DNA from: Candidatus Zipacnadia bacterium
GTDB taxonomy: Bacteria; Armatimonadota; Zipacnadia; Zipacnadales; UBA5352
NCBI GenBank assembly: GCA_029820945.1
Contig: JALGUJ010000036.1
Location: 1-37,237 of the forward strand
Direction of reading: 5' to 3'
Length of the DNA: 37,237 nucleotides
A model generated the notes under the pieces. That model saw only the letters and a program-made list of their open reading frames with translations, was not told where the DNA came from and made no database searches. Below are positions 25,611 through 33,749 of this stretch, in pieces; position 1 is the first letter of the stretch; each line of letters begins with the position of its first letter. The translations under genes were made by a program, and so were the position numbers.

Positions 25611-26894
25611 ATGATCGACCACCGGATCGTCCGAGAGACGCCCGACATCGTACGGGAGGCGCTGCGCAAGCGCCGCTTCGACTACGACCTCGACCGCCTC
25701 ATCGCGCTCGAGTCCCGTCGCCGCGAGCTGCTGGCGGTCGAGAACCTGCGCGCCGAGAAGAACCGCCTCTCCGACCAGATCGGCGCGGCCTACCGCGAGG
25801 GCGAGCGCGAGCGGGCGGAGCAGCTCAAGCAGCAGGTCGCCGACATCTCGCGCCAGATCGAGGAGCAGGAGGCCGAGCTCGAGCAGGTGGAGGCCGAGTT
25901 CGAGCAGATGCTGCTGGAGCTGCCCAACATCCCGCACGAGGAGGTCCCCGAGGGCGAGGACGAGTCGCAGAACCCGGTGCTCTACGAGCGCGGCGACCCG
26001 CGCCGCTTCGGGTTCGACCCTCTCCCCCACTGGGAGCTGGGCCGGCGCCTGGGTGTGCTCGATTTCGAGCGGGCGGCGAAGATGGCGTCGGCGCGCTTCG
26101 TCATGGACGTGGGCCCCGGAGCGACGCTGGAGCGGGCGCTCATCAACTTCATGCTCGACGTGCACACCCGCGAGCACGGCTACGTCGAGATCATGCCGCC
26201 GTACCTGGCCAACGCACGCGCGCTTGTGGGCACCGCGACGCTCCCCAAGTTCGAGGACGACCAGTTCAAGACCCGCGAGGGGCTCTACCTGATCCCCACC
26301 GCCGAGGTGCCGCTGACGAACATGCACCAGGACGAGATCCTCGCCGCCGAGGAGCTGCCCAAGTACTACACCGCCTACACCGCCAGCTTCCGGCGTGAGG
26401 CCGGCTCGGCGGGCCAGGAGTCGCGTGGCCTCATCCGCCTGCACCAGTTCCACAAGGTGGAGCTGATGAAGTTCGTGCTGCCCGAGACCTCGGATGAGGA
26501 GCTGGAGAAGCTCACCCTGGACGCCGAGGAGATACTCAAGCGCCTCGAGCTGCCCTACCGCCGCGTGATCCTGTGCACCGGCGACCTGGGCTTCCAGCCC
26601 CAGCGCACCTACGACCTCGAGGTCCACATGCCCGGCATGGATCGGTGGGTCGAGATTTCCTCATGCAGCCAGTACGGGGAGTTCCAGGCCCGCCGCTGCA
26701 ACACGCGCTACCGCCCCGAGCCCGAGGCGTCGCCGCGCTTCGTGCACACCATGAATGGCTCGGGACTGGCCGCGGGCCGCTGCCTGGCCGCCGTCCTGGA
26801 GAACTACCAGGAGGAGGATGGCTCCGTCGCCATACCCGACGTGCTGCGCCCGTACATGGGCGGCATGGTCGAGATCCCCGCGCCGACGGAGTAG
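25611..26894 (+). CDS. serS: Seryl-tRNA synthetase
   Basis: A 427-residue class II synthetase that charges tRNA-Ser, and tRNA-Sec where present. The N-terminal long coiled-coil arm (about 30-105, with IEEQEAELEQVEAEFEQMLLELPNIPHEEVPEG) reaches the tRNA. The catalytic core has PTAEVPLTN, FRREAGSAGQESRGLIRLHQFHKVEL (motif 2, Arg) and GSGLAAGRCLAAVLENYQ (motif 3). Start ATG 25,611, with GGGGAG about 12-14 bases upstream. Length and all motifs are normal. It is a housekeeping gene at the end of the + strand origin cluster; no tRNA genes are nearby. Confidence 0.97.
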   Translation: MIDHRIVRETPDIVREALRKRRFDYDLDRLIALESRRRELLAVENLRAEKNRLSDQIGAAYREGERERAEQLKQQVADISRQIEEQEAELEQVEAEFEQMLLELPNIPHEEVPEGEDESQNPVLYERGDPRRFGFDPLPHWELGRRLGVLDFERAAKMASARFVMDVGPGATLERALINFMLDVHTREHGYVEIMPPYLANARALVGTATLPKFEDDQFKTREGLYLIPTAEVPLTNMHQDEILAAEELPKYYTAYTASFRREAGSAGQESRGLIRLHQFHKVELMKFVLPETSDEELEKLTLDAEEILKRLELPYRRVILCTGDLGFQPQRTYDLEVHMPGMDRWVEISSCSQYGEFQARRCNTRYRPEPEASPRFVHTMNGSGLAAGRCLAAVLENYQEEDGSVAIPDVLRPYMGGMVEIPAPTE

Positions 26895-26972
26895 CCGCCG
26901 CCTGCCGAGGGATGCGCCCTGGGGCAGTCTCGCCTTCGGTGTATCGGCAAGACAGGCCATCCGGAGGCGCCG

Positions 26973-27087
26973 GATCTGGATACTGCGGCGCGTGAGGGCA
27001 GCAGCCAGACCTGTGTGCCCATCCTTTGGCTTGCCATCGGGATGGACCGCGGCGAGCATACCGATCTGGGTACTGCGCGTGCGTGAG
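26973..27087. repeat. Imperfect direct repeat upstream of the sensor kinase promoter
   Basis: GATCTGGATACTGCGGCGCG from 26,973 and GATCTGGGTACTGCGCGTGC from 27,063, each followed by GTGAG or CGTGAG, 90 bp apart. The second copy ends 8 bases before the -35. They look like paired regulator sites. The 429-bp gap between serS and the kinase also contains the hairpin ATCCGG-AGGCG-CCGGAT (26,959-26,975). Confidence 0.55.
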
Positions 27088-27095
27088 CGGCTATC

Positions 27096-27124
27096 TTGAC
27101 AGTGCCTTCGCAGCGTGGTATAAG
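27096..27124 (+). promoter_or_regulatory. Promoter of the PilS-like kinase
   Basis: A consensus TTGACA (27,096-27,101), exactly 17 bases, then TATAAG (27,119-27,124). This is the best promoter match in the window and leaves a leader of about 190 bases. Confidence 0.88.
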
Positions 27125-27323
27125 AGGGGCGGGAAGTGAGGGGTGTCGGGCGGCCCGGCGGCGTGACCGCACGGCCCCTCACGGGTGCTTGGCGACCGCA
27201 TAGACCGCCGCTCCAGCTGGCTTCCGGGTTGCTTAGAGGTCGGATGGTCAGTGATGGGCTCGTTGGACCAGTGCGCGAGGAGCGGGTCGGTTCCGAAGCC
27301 ACATGGGTGTGGGGGAGGTCGCT

Positions 27324-28955
27324 GTGCCTGGGCACGCGGAGGTGGCGCTGGGAGTCGCCGGTGAAAGCCGCAGACAGAACTCGGGCGATGCCGACGGGTT
27401 CTTCGAGATCGCGCTCTTCCGGGCCATAGGCAACGTCCGTATAGCTCTGCTGCTGCTCATCCTCGTCGTCGCACTTGCCACCCCCGCTCGGCTCAACAGT
27501 CCCCTTGCCGTGTACACCGGCCTCATCATAGGCGTCCTTCTCACCTTCTGGACCCGCTACGCTGCGCGCTGGCGCCAGTTGCGCGATGCGGGCCGCCTCG
27601 ACGTCGCCGCGGGCATCGTCGTCGTTGGCGACGTCACATGGCTCGGCCTCTTCGTCCTGGGCACCGGCGGAGTGCAGAGCCCCTTCGCCCCGCTGCTCCT
27701 GGTCCCCATCCTGTTCAGTTGCGCGCTGCTGGGCCTGTCGCGCATCGCCGTCGTGGTCAGCGCCGCCATCGTGGTGGCGCTCGAACTGGCCTTCGCCCTG
27801 GGCATGGGCTGGGGCCCCGACCTCTTCTGGCACTTCACCGGTGGCGTCTTCGCCCTGCTCGCCGTCACCTGGGTCGCCTTCGGCCTCTCCACCACGCTCG
27901 AGCGTGAGCGCCGCACCAACGAGCTTGTCATCCGCTACCTCGACGAGGCCGTGCTGCTGGTCGGCGCCGACGGCTCGGTTCGGCTCGCGAACCCCCAGAT
28001 CGAGCGCATTGTCGGCCTCCCGGTTGAGCGCCTCATCGGCACCGACCTGCGCAGGCTGCCGGACGATGACGCCTACGCCCCGCTGCGCGAGATCGCCCAT
28101 GACGTGTTCGACCAGACCAACGTGGAGCACGTGCGCGACATCCAGGTGGAGAGCCCCGAGCGGCTCGAGCTGCGCATCTCGACGCTCCGCGTCGGCGATG
28201 TCACGCGCCCCATGGCGTGGCTCGTCATCTGCCAGGACGTGACCGACCTCAAGTCCATCGCGCGCGCCCGCAGCCACGGGGCGCGGGTGCTGTCTCACGA
28301 GATCCGGTCGCCCCTCACCACGCTGAAGACTATCTCCTCCGTGTTCTCGGAGATCGCCGATCAGCTCGACGACGCGAGCACCAGCCGGCTGAGCGAGATC
28401 CTGGGCCAGGAGGTCGATCGCATGCTGCGCCTCGCGCGCCGCTTCCTCGACCTCGCGGCCTTCGACGAGGGCACCTGTCGGCTGCAGCGCGAAGAGGTTG
28501 ACATCGGCGAGCTGGTGGACCGCGTCGTCGCCGCCCTCCGCGTCCGCGCTGAGGAGAAGGGCCTCACCGTCAGCGTCGCACACCCCGACGAGCTGCCCAC
28601 CGTCTCCGCCGACCCGCAGCGCATCGAGGACGTGCTGCACAACCTCGCCGATAATGCGCTCAAGTACACCCCGTCCGGCGGCTCCATCCAGGTGCGCTGC
28701 GGCCACTCGGACGGTGAGGTCTCCGTCGCCGTCAGCGACACCGGCTGCGGCATTCCCGAGGAGCTGCAGGAGGATATCTTCCGCGAGTTCGTCCGCGGAC
28801 CCTCGACCGGGGGCGGCGGCCAGGAGGGCATCGGACTGGGCCTGTTCATGGCGCGCCAGATCGTCGAGATGCACGGCGGCTCCATCGAGCTGCAGAGCGA
28901 GGCCGGCGAGGGCTCGACCTTCATCATCCATCTGCCCATCGAGCCCGCCACCTGA
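27324..28955 (+). CDS. PilS-like membrane sensor histidine kinase (orphan)
   Basis: A 543-residue membrane kinase. About six hydrophobic segments lie in residues 20-185, with the PilS-like stretch GGVQSPFAPLLLVPILFSCALLG, followed by a PAS domain (DEAVLLVGADGSVRLANPQIERIVGLP), a HisKA region with the phosphorylated histidine in VLSHEIRSPLTTL (about 325), and a HATPase domain with DNALKYTPSGG, SDTGCGIPEE and GIGLGLFMARQIVEMHGG. In Pseudomonas PilS senses pilin levels and signals to the PilR activator; whether this one does is unknown. I pick GTG 27,324 because GGGGGAGG (27,311-27,318) sits 5 bases before it; ATG 27,303 is the alternative. No response regulator or pilus gene is nearby. Confidence 0.9.
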   Translation: MPGHAEVALGVAGESRRQNSGDADGFFEIALFRAIGNVRIALLLLILVVALATPARLNSPLAVYTGLIIGVLLTFWTRYAARWRQLRDAGRLDVAAGIVVVGDVTWLGLFVLGTGGVQSPFAPLLLVPILFSCALLGLSRIAVVVSAAIVVALELAFALGMGWGPDLFWHFTGGVFALLAVTWVAFGLSTTLERERRTNELVIRYLDEAVLLVGADGSVRLANPQIERIVGLPVERLIGTDLRRLPDDDAYAPLREIAHDVFDQTNVEHVRDIQVESPERLELRISTLRVGDVTRPMAWLVICQDVTDLKSIARARSHGARVLSHEIRSPLTTLKTISSVFSEIADQLDDASTSRLSEILGQEVDRMLRLARRFLDLAAFDEGTCRLQREEVDIGELVDRVVAALRVRAEEKGLTVSVAHPDELPTVSADPQRIEDVLHNLADNALKYTPSGGSIQVRCGHSDGEVSVAVSDTGCGIPEELQEDIFREFVRGPSTGGGGQEGIGLGLFMARQIVEMHGGSIELQSEAGEGSTFIIHLPIEPAT

Positions 28956-29039
28956 CCGACTCCGGCGCAGGCAGGTCCCGACGGCTCCGCGCGCGAACCC
29001 CCTGCACGTGATCAACATCCTGCCTGTGGAGGCTGTGCC

Positions 29040-29834
29040 ATGGACATCGCTCGCATCTCCGCGTGCACCTATCCCATGCGCGAGCATACCTGCGACTATG
29101 CGCTGCAGGTCCTGGCGGACTCGGGGGTGCGCAAGGCCGACCTGTGGGGGCGGAGCCCGCACTTCCCTGAGGACGCGAACGACGAGGCGCTCGCCGAGAT
29201 CGAGGCGGCCTCCGAGCGCACCGGCGTTGCTATCGCCAATCTCGGGACCTATCCCGGCGGCGACTTCTCCTCCGATGAGCCCGATGCCCGCGAGGCGGAC
29301 CTGGCCGGCATGAAGCGCACCATTGATGCCGCCGCGAGGCTGGGCTGCCGCTCGATCCGCGTCCGCCCCGGCGAGGGCGAGGACCCCGGAATCATCGACC
29401 GCGTCGCGCCGCTGATGGCCGCCGGCGCCGCCCACGCCGAGGAGGCAGGCGTATACCTCGGCATGGAGAACCACGGTGGCAGCATCGCCGGCAACCCCGA
29501 GCATGCGCTGCGCCTCTGCCAGGCCGTCGCCAGCCCCTTCTTCGGCGTGCTCTACGAGCCGTGCAACCTCCTCCACGCCGGCGTGGACTACCGCCGCGCC
29601 TTCGACCAGCTCTCGGACTGGATCGTGCACGTGCACGTCAAGGATGGTCGCCGCACCGATGAGGGCTTCCAGCGCGTCCACCTCGGCGAGGGCGACGTGG
29701 ATCCCGCGTGGCTCATCGAGGCGCTCGGCGGCATCGGCTACGAGGGCGACTACGCGCTGGAGTACGAGATCGCCGACATCGAGCCGGTCGAGACCGGCCT
29801 CAGGAAGTGGGTTGCGCTCTTCCGCAGCCTGTAG
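29040..29834 (+). CDS. Sugar phosphate isomerase/epimerase-like TIM barrel (AP endonuclease 2 family)
   Basis: A 264-residue xylose-isomerase-like TIM barrel. Typical strands with metal ligands are seen: SIRVRPGEGEDP, YLGMENHGG (Glu at the metal site), YEPCNLLHAG (asparagine/histidine pair), VHVHVKDGR (His and Asp), VHLGEGDVD and YALEYEI. Relatives isomerise or epimerise sugars and inositol derivatives, and others are hydroxypyruvate isomerases. The short length fits the family. GGAGG lies about 8 bases before ATG 29,040. It follows the kinase by 84 bp and precedes the bitopic protein by 48 bp, so it may be cotranscribed, but no shared pathway is evident. Confidence 0.85.
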   Translation: MDIARISACTYPMREHTCDYALQVLADSGVRKADLWGRSPHFPEDANDEALAEIEAASERTGVAIANLGTYPGGDFSSDEPDAREADLAGMKRTIDAAARLGCRSIRVRPGEGEDPGIIDRVAPLMAAGAAHAEEAGVYLGMENHGGSIAGNPEHALRLCQAVASPFFGVLYEPCNLLHAGVDYRRAFDQLSDWIVHVHVKDGRRTDEGFQRVHLGEGDVDPAWLIEALGGIGYEGDYALEYEIADIEPVETGLRKWVALFRSL

Positions 29835-29882
29835 GCATTCCGGCGAACGGCTGCGAGCGATAGTGGCTATAGCAGGACATTT

Positions 29883-30947
29883 ATGGACGACACGTCTACT
29901 GATAATGACGAAAGACCGGACGATGCCGACGAAGGCGTGATCGGCGAGATCGTCCCGGCGGCCGAGGACGTCAAGCCCGAGGCGCCCGCCGAGGAGCGGG
30001 GGCCGCGGGGGCGCCGCCGGCGCTCCGTCGCCATCGGCTGTCTGCTCGCTCTGCTGGGCGTTCTGGCGGGAGGCGGCGTCGCGCTTTGGCTGAGCCGGCG
30101 CGGTGGCGAGCGGGCCGCGCCTGATGCTGCCGAGGTCGGCCCTGTCCCCGAGCAGCTCGTCTCGCGAGTCGTCTTCTCCCCCACTCCTCAGAAGCCGGCC
30201 ACCACCCCGGAGATCATCCCGGCCGAGACGGATGTGGTGTACTGCTTCTACGAGCTCAGCCGTGTGCCGGCCCACGCTCCCCTCGAGGCTCGGTGGTGGC
30301 ACCGTGACCGCTCGCTCGGCGACCTCGCGCTGCGGGACCACCGCAGAGAGCCGGACGCCACCCATGCCGCCGGCCGCTTCGCCATCTACGCGCCCGACGG
30401 CGGCCCGGAGCGCAATGGCTTCGCGGCGGGAGTCTACGTGGTCGAGCTGAGCAGCCCGGCCCGGCCGGACCTCTCGGTGCGGGCGACCTTCATGGCGCTG
30501 CCGCGTGCCGCGAAGATCCTGCAGGGCGGCGGGGAGCCCGAGGGCCCGCCCGCGATCCGTTCGCTCCAGACGGCCGCCGGCGTGGCTGATGATGGACGGG
30601 CGGTCGAGCCGCGGTCGAGCTTCGCGTCGGACGCCGAACGCATCTGCGCGGTTTTCGAGTACGACGGGGTGCCGCCCGGCGCGGTGCTGACTGTGCGCTG
30701 GTACGCTGGGGCGTCCGAGATCGAGAGGGCACGCGCGGAGTTGCCGGTGAGCGAGGCGAAGGGCTTCGGGCAGGCGTGGCTGGAGGTCGGCGAGGGCGGG
30801 CCGCTGCCCCCAATGCAGTACCGCGTCAGCGTCCACCTGGGCGACGAGCCCGAGCCGCTGGCCTCGACGGGGTTCCGTATCGAGGAGAGCGCGGAGCCCC
30901 CTGAGCCTGCAGCGGCCGAGCGGTCAACGCAGGAGGCGGCCCCGTAG
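29883..30947 (+). CDS. Bitopic membrane protein with a duplicated extracytoplasmic domain, function unknown
   Basis: I do not recognise a named family. The 354-residue protein has an acidic cytoplasmic N-terminus (about 1-40), a basic GPRGRRRR stretch, one membrane helix (VAIGCLLALLGVLAGGGVALWL, about 49-70) and two extracytoplasmic domains that look like repeats of each other. Both have an aromatic strand and basic loop (VVYCFYELSRVPAHAPLEARWWHRD and ICAVFEYDGVPPGAVLTVRWYAG) followed by a GxYxVxL-type closing strand (YVVELSS and YRVSVHLGD). They are likely beta-sandwich, Ig-like modules. The C-terminus is Glu/Pro/Ala-rich. It ends only 23 bp from the convergent nitrilase gene. A linker between cytoplasm and cell wall is a possible role, unproven. 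Confidence 0.7.
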   Translation: MDDTSTDNDERPDDADEGVIGEIVPAAEDVKPEAPAEERGPRGRRRRSVAIGCLLALLGVLAGGGVALWLSRRGGERAAPDAAEVGPVPEQLVSRVVFSPTPQKPATTPEIIPAETDVVYCFYELSRVPAHAPLEARWWHRDRSLGDLALRDHRREPDATHAAGRFAIYAPDGGPERNGFAAGVYVVELSSPARPDLSVRATFMALPRAAKILQGGGEPEGPPAIRSLQTAAGVADDGRAVEPRSSFASDAERICAVFEYDGVPPGAVLTVRWYAGASEIERARAELPVSEAKGFGQAWLEVGEGGPLPPMQYRVSVHLGDEPEPLASTGFRIEESAEPPEPAAAERSTQEAAP

Positions 30948-30970
30948 GCTGCGCTCACTGCCCCCTGCCG

Positions 30971-31936
30971 CTACTGCTTCACGACCCCCCAGCCGGAGTC
31001 GATGACCGGCGGCTCATCCCGCTCCTCGACCAGCTTGCCGTACAGCTCCGGGCGGCGCGCTCGGATGTAGCGCCGCCCCGACGACTCCTCGAGCTTCTCC
31101 CCCACGCACAGGCCCACCACCACGTCGTCGCCCAGGGCGTTGGTCTCCGCGATGATCTCTCCGTGGGGGTCGATGATCATCGCGTTCCCGTTCCGCACCT
31201 GGTCATCGTCCATGCCCACCGGGTTGGTGAAGACCGCGTAGACGCCGTTCTCGTAGGCGCGCGCCGGCAGCCAGCGCATCAGCCAGCCGCGGCCCTTCGG
31301 CCCCATGAACTCCTGTCTAAGCGATACTGGGTCGCGCTCGCGGTTCTCCCACAACTGCGGATCGACCAGTCCCCTGCCCGGCATCGGCGAGGGCAGGCAG
31401 CAGGTGACGTGGGGCATGAAGATGACCTCCGCGCCCATCAGCGCCGTGATCCGCACGTTCTCCACCAGGTTGTTGTCGAAGCAGGTGAGGATCCCGCAGC
31501 AGACTCCGTTGAGGTCGAAGACCGTGTAGTCGTCGCCGTTGGTCAGGTGCGGACTGATGAAGGCGTGCAGCTTGCGGTGTCTCGCGATGAGGCCGTCGCC
31601 GTCAACGCACACGTAGGCGTTGTAGAGGGTGTCCGCCTCGTCCCTCTCAACCAGTCCCGCCAGCACCGTCAATCCGAGGTCGGCGGCCATCTCGATGAGC
31701 GACGCCGTGCTGGGACCATCGGGAATAGGCTCCGCGAGGTCGAGCAGTTGGTTTCTGTTGAGGTTTCGGACGAAGCTGTATGCAGAGATGCACGCCTCAT
31801 GGAAGCTGACCGCTTCTGCCCCAGCCTCCGCCGCCTGCTCTGCGAGCCGGCGCATTACGGCGAGGTTGTGCTCCTTGTCGCCGTTACGGTTCTCGAACTG
31901 CGCCGCGCCGATCCGGATGTCTCTCACTCTGCGCAC
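30971..31936 (-). CDS. Carbon-nitrogen hydrolase (nitrilase/amidase superfamily)
   Basis: A 321-residue cytoplasmic amidase-type enzyme that splits C-N bonds with a cysteine nucleophile. The triad is clear: Glu47 in SFHEAC, Lys122 in HRKLHAF and Cys152 in LTCFDNN. Another glutamate-bearing segment (QLWENRERDP) may line the pocket. Substrates in this family include N-carbamoyl amino acids, beta-ureidopropionate, omega-amides and nitriles; I cannot tell which. The start is a GTG; a second in-frame GTG three codons on (31,927) has better spacing to AAGGTGA and may be the real one. It is 66 bp after parB on the same strand, so it could be the last gene of the rsmG-parAB unit. Confidence 0.9.
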   Translation of the reverse strand: MRRVRDIRIGAAQFENRNGDKEHNLAVMRRLAEQAAEAGAEAVSFHEACISAYSFVRNLNRNQLLDLAEPIPDGPSTASLIEMAADLGLTVLAGLVERDEADTLYNAYVCVDGDGLIARHRKLHAFISPHLTNGDDYTVFDLNGVCCGILTCFDNNLVENVRITALMGAEVIFMPHVTCCLPSPMPGRGLVDPQLWENRERDPVSLRQEFMGPKGRGWLMRWLPARAYENGVYAVFTNPVGMDDDQVRNGNAMIIDPHGEIIAETNALGDDVVVGLCVGEKLEESSGRRYIRARRPELYGKLVEERDEPPVIDSGWGVVKQ

Positions 31937-32002
31937 TCACCTTCGAGGTGGCACGGAGACTGCTACTGGTGTGTTGAGGTTACTATATCTGAGCGGCGAG
32001 CC

Positions 32003-32902
32003 TTACCCAAGCCGGGTGTGGCTCTTCGGCGGCGAGGGCGCGATCAGCGACAAGATGCGGTCCAGGTCCTCGCTGTCGTGGTAGGTGATGTGGATCGTTC
32101 CCCCACCTTTGGGCCGGGCCAGCACCGTGACCTTCGTCCCCAGGCGGTCGCGGAGACGCCGCTTGACCTCCTCTATGTGCGGATCAGTCGGCTGTTCCGG
32201 TGGCGCCGCCTCCTCCTCGGGCTCCTCCGGGACCGGCTCGGGCATCGCCCGGGCGAACTCCTCCGCCTCCCTCACGGTCACATCTCCCTCCTCGATCCTG
32301 CGAAAGAGCGTGTGCATCCGCTCAGGTTCGGACGAGAGAGAGAGCAGGGCGCGCGCATGGCCCTGGCTGATGCGTCCCTCCTGGAGCGCCTCCTTCATTG
32401 GCGGGGGCAGCTCCAGGAGGCGCAGCGTGTTGGCGATGGCCGAGCGGCTGCGCCCGAGCTGCTCCGAGAGCTGCTCCTGGGTTAACCCGAACTCCTGGAC
32501 GAGGTGGCGAAGCGCCTCCGCGGTCTCGATCGGTCCGAGGTCGTGTCGCTGCAGGTTCTCGACCAGCGCGAGCTCCAGCATGTGCTCGTCATCGGCGTCG
32601 TGGACGACGCAGGGAATGGTCTGCAGGCCTGCGCGCATGGCCGCCCGCCAGCGCCGCTCGCCCGCGATGATCTGGAAGACCTCGGGCTCATCGGTGCGCC
32701 GCACGACGACGGGCTGCATGATGCCGTGCGCCTCAATGGAGAGCGTCAGCTCCTCCAGGCCCTCATCGTCGATGCCGTGGCGGGGTTGGTAGGGATTCGG
32801 CTCAAGCTTATCCACGCCGACCTCAAGCACGGCCCGGCTACGTGCCAGTGCCTCCCCGGAGATGAGCTCGCTCAGTCCGCGTCCCAGTCCCTTCTTAGGC
32901 AT
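32003..32902 (-). CDS. parB: Chromosome partitioning protein ParB (Spo0J family)
   Basis: A 299-residue CTP-dependent clamp that binds parS and spreads along DNA. The N-terminal basic tip (MPKKGLGRGLSELI) is followed by NPYQPR (36-41), GERRWRA (81-87), which binds CTP, ENLQRHDLGPIETA, and the helix-turn-helix GLTQEQLSEQLGRSRSAIANTLRLLELP that reads parS. A Pro/Glu-rich linker leads to the C-terminal dimerisation region. It overlaps parA by 8 bp. Three parS sites lie about 1.5 kb upstream, in front of rsmG, so the whole system is together. Confidence 0.96.
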   Translation of the reverse strand: MPKKGLGRGLSELISGEALARSRAVLEVGVDKLEPNPYQPRHGIDDEGLEELTLSIEAHGIMQPVVVRRTDEPEVFQIIAGERRWRAAMRAGLQTIPCVVHDADDEHMLELALVENLQRHDLGPIETAEALRHLVQEFGLTQEQLSEQLGRSRSAIANTLRLLELPPPMKEALQEGRISQGHARALLSLSSEPERMHTLFRRIEEGDVTVREAEEFARAMPEPVPEEPEEEAAPPEQPTDPHIEEVKRRLRDRLGTKVTVLARPKGGGTIHITYHDSEDLDRILSLIAPSPPKSHTRLG

Positions 32903-33671
32903 GCTCGAAGACCTCCCAGTAGAGCCGGCGATATGCGGCCGAGCCCGGGCAGTGCCTGTCGTAGATCACGGCGGGCAGGCCGTGGCTCGGCGCCTCGGCC
33001 AGACGAACGTTGCGCGGCACCTTGGCCTGGTAGGTGCGGCCGGGGAAGTTGTTGCGCACTTCCTCCGCCACCTGCTCGGCCAGGTTGGTGCGGCCATCAT
33101 ACATGGTGAGGATGGCCCCGGCGATGGTGAGCGACGGGTTGAGCTCGGCCTGTACCATGGATATGATCTGCAGAAGCTGCGTGAGGCCCTCCATAGCGTA
33201 GTACTCGCACTGCATGGGGATAAGCACCTGGTCCGCCGCTGCGAGGGCATTGATGGTAAGCAGGCCCAGCGAGGGCGCGGTGTCGATCAGAATGATGTCA
33301 TACGCGTCCCTCACGGGCTCCAGGACCCGCCGCAGTCGCGTCTCGCGCGAGATGGCGTTGGCCAGAGCCATCTGCGCGCCGGCCAGGTCGATCGTCGCTG
33401 GCAGCACGTCAAGGTTGGGAGTGGCGGTCTGGAGGATCACCTCATCCACGGCGGGCCCGGGCTCCTGGTCCTGGCGGCAGATGAGGTCGTAGAGGCAGTA
33501 CTCGATACCGTTCCGGTCGATGCCCAGTCCGCTGGTGGCGTTCGCCTGCGCGTCGGCATCAACGATCAACACAGACTGGCCCTCCAGGGCTGCGATCGCG
33601 CCGAGGTTAATGACGGTCGTGGTCTTCGCGACCCCGCCCTTCTGATTGACGACTGTCATGCATCTGGCCAC
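32895..33671 (-). CDS. parA: Chromosome partitioning ATPase ParA (Soj family)
   Basis: A 258-residue deviant-Walker ATPase that moves ParB-parS complexes along the nucleoid. The Walker A motif KGGVAKTTT (11-19) has the signature lysine at 11, with an alanine where Soj proteins usually have glycine (KGGVGKTT); this keeps the two lysines but is uncommon. DADAQANAT and YDIILIDTAPSLGLLT are the other family motifs. I pick GTG 33,671, with GGAGGGA about 7 bases upstream; ATG 33,659 (MTVVNQKGG) is a second choice and matches shorter homologues. Its upstream gap to rsmG holds DnaA-box-like words. Confidence 0.95.
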   Translation of the reverse strand: MARCMTVVNQKGGVAKTTTVINLGAIAALEGQSVLIVDADAQANATSGLGIDRNGIEYCLYDLICRQDQEPGPAVDEVILQTATPNLDVLPATIDLAGAQMALANAISRETRLRRVLEPVRDAYDIILIDTAPSLGLLTINALAAADQVLIPMQCEYYAMEGLTQLLQIISMVQAELNPSLTIAGAILTMYDGRTNLAEQVAEEVRNNFPGRTYQAKVPRNVRLAEAPSHGLPAVIYDRHCPGSAAYRRLYWEVFEHA

Positions 33672-33716
33672 CGGAGATCCCTCCAGCCTGGACGCCGAGG
33701 CGGCACTGCGCCAACA

Positions 33717-33749
33717 TATTCCACAGGGTTTTCCACAATCGGTGGAAAA
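33717..33749. promoter_or_regulatory. DnaA-box-like cluster between rsmG and parA
   Basis: Three words in 33 bases: TATTCCACA (33,717-33,725), TTTTCCACA (33,729-33,737) and GGTGGAAAA (33,741-33,749). The second and third are the same words that flank the perfect DnaA box at 17,343-17,374. They may let DnaA act on parA transcription. Confidence 0.6.

Noticed and set aside
26661..30836. A very long open frame (about 1390 codons) on the - strand across serS, the kinase, the isomerase and the bitopic gene
   Set aside because: It is antisense to four well-supported genes, has no domain signature, and such frames are common opposite G+C-rich genes because stop codons are rare in that frame.
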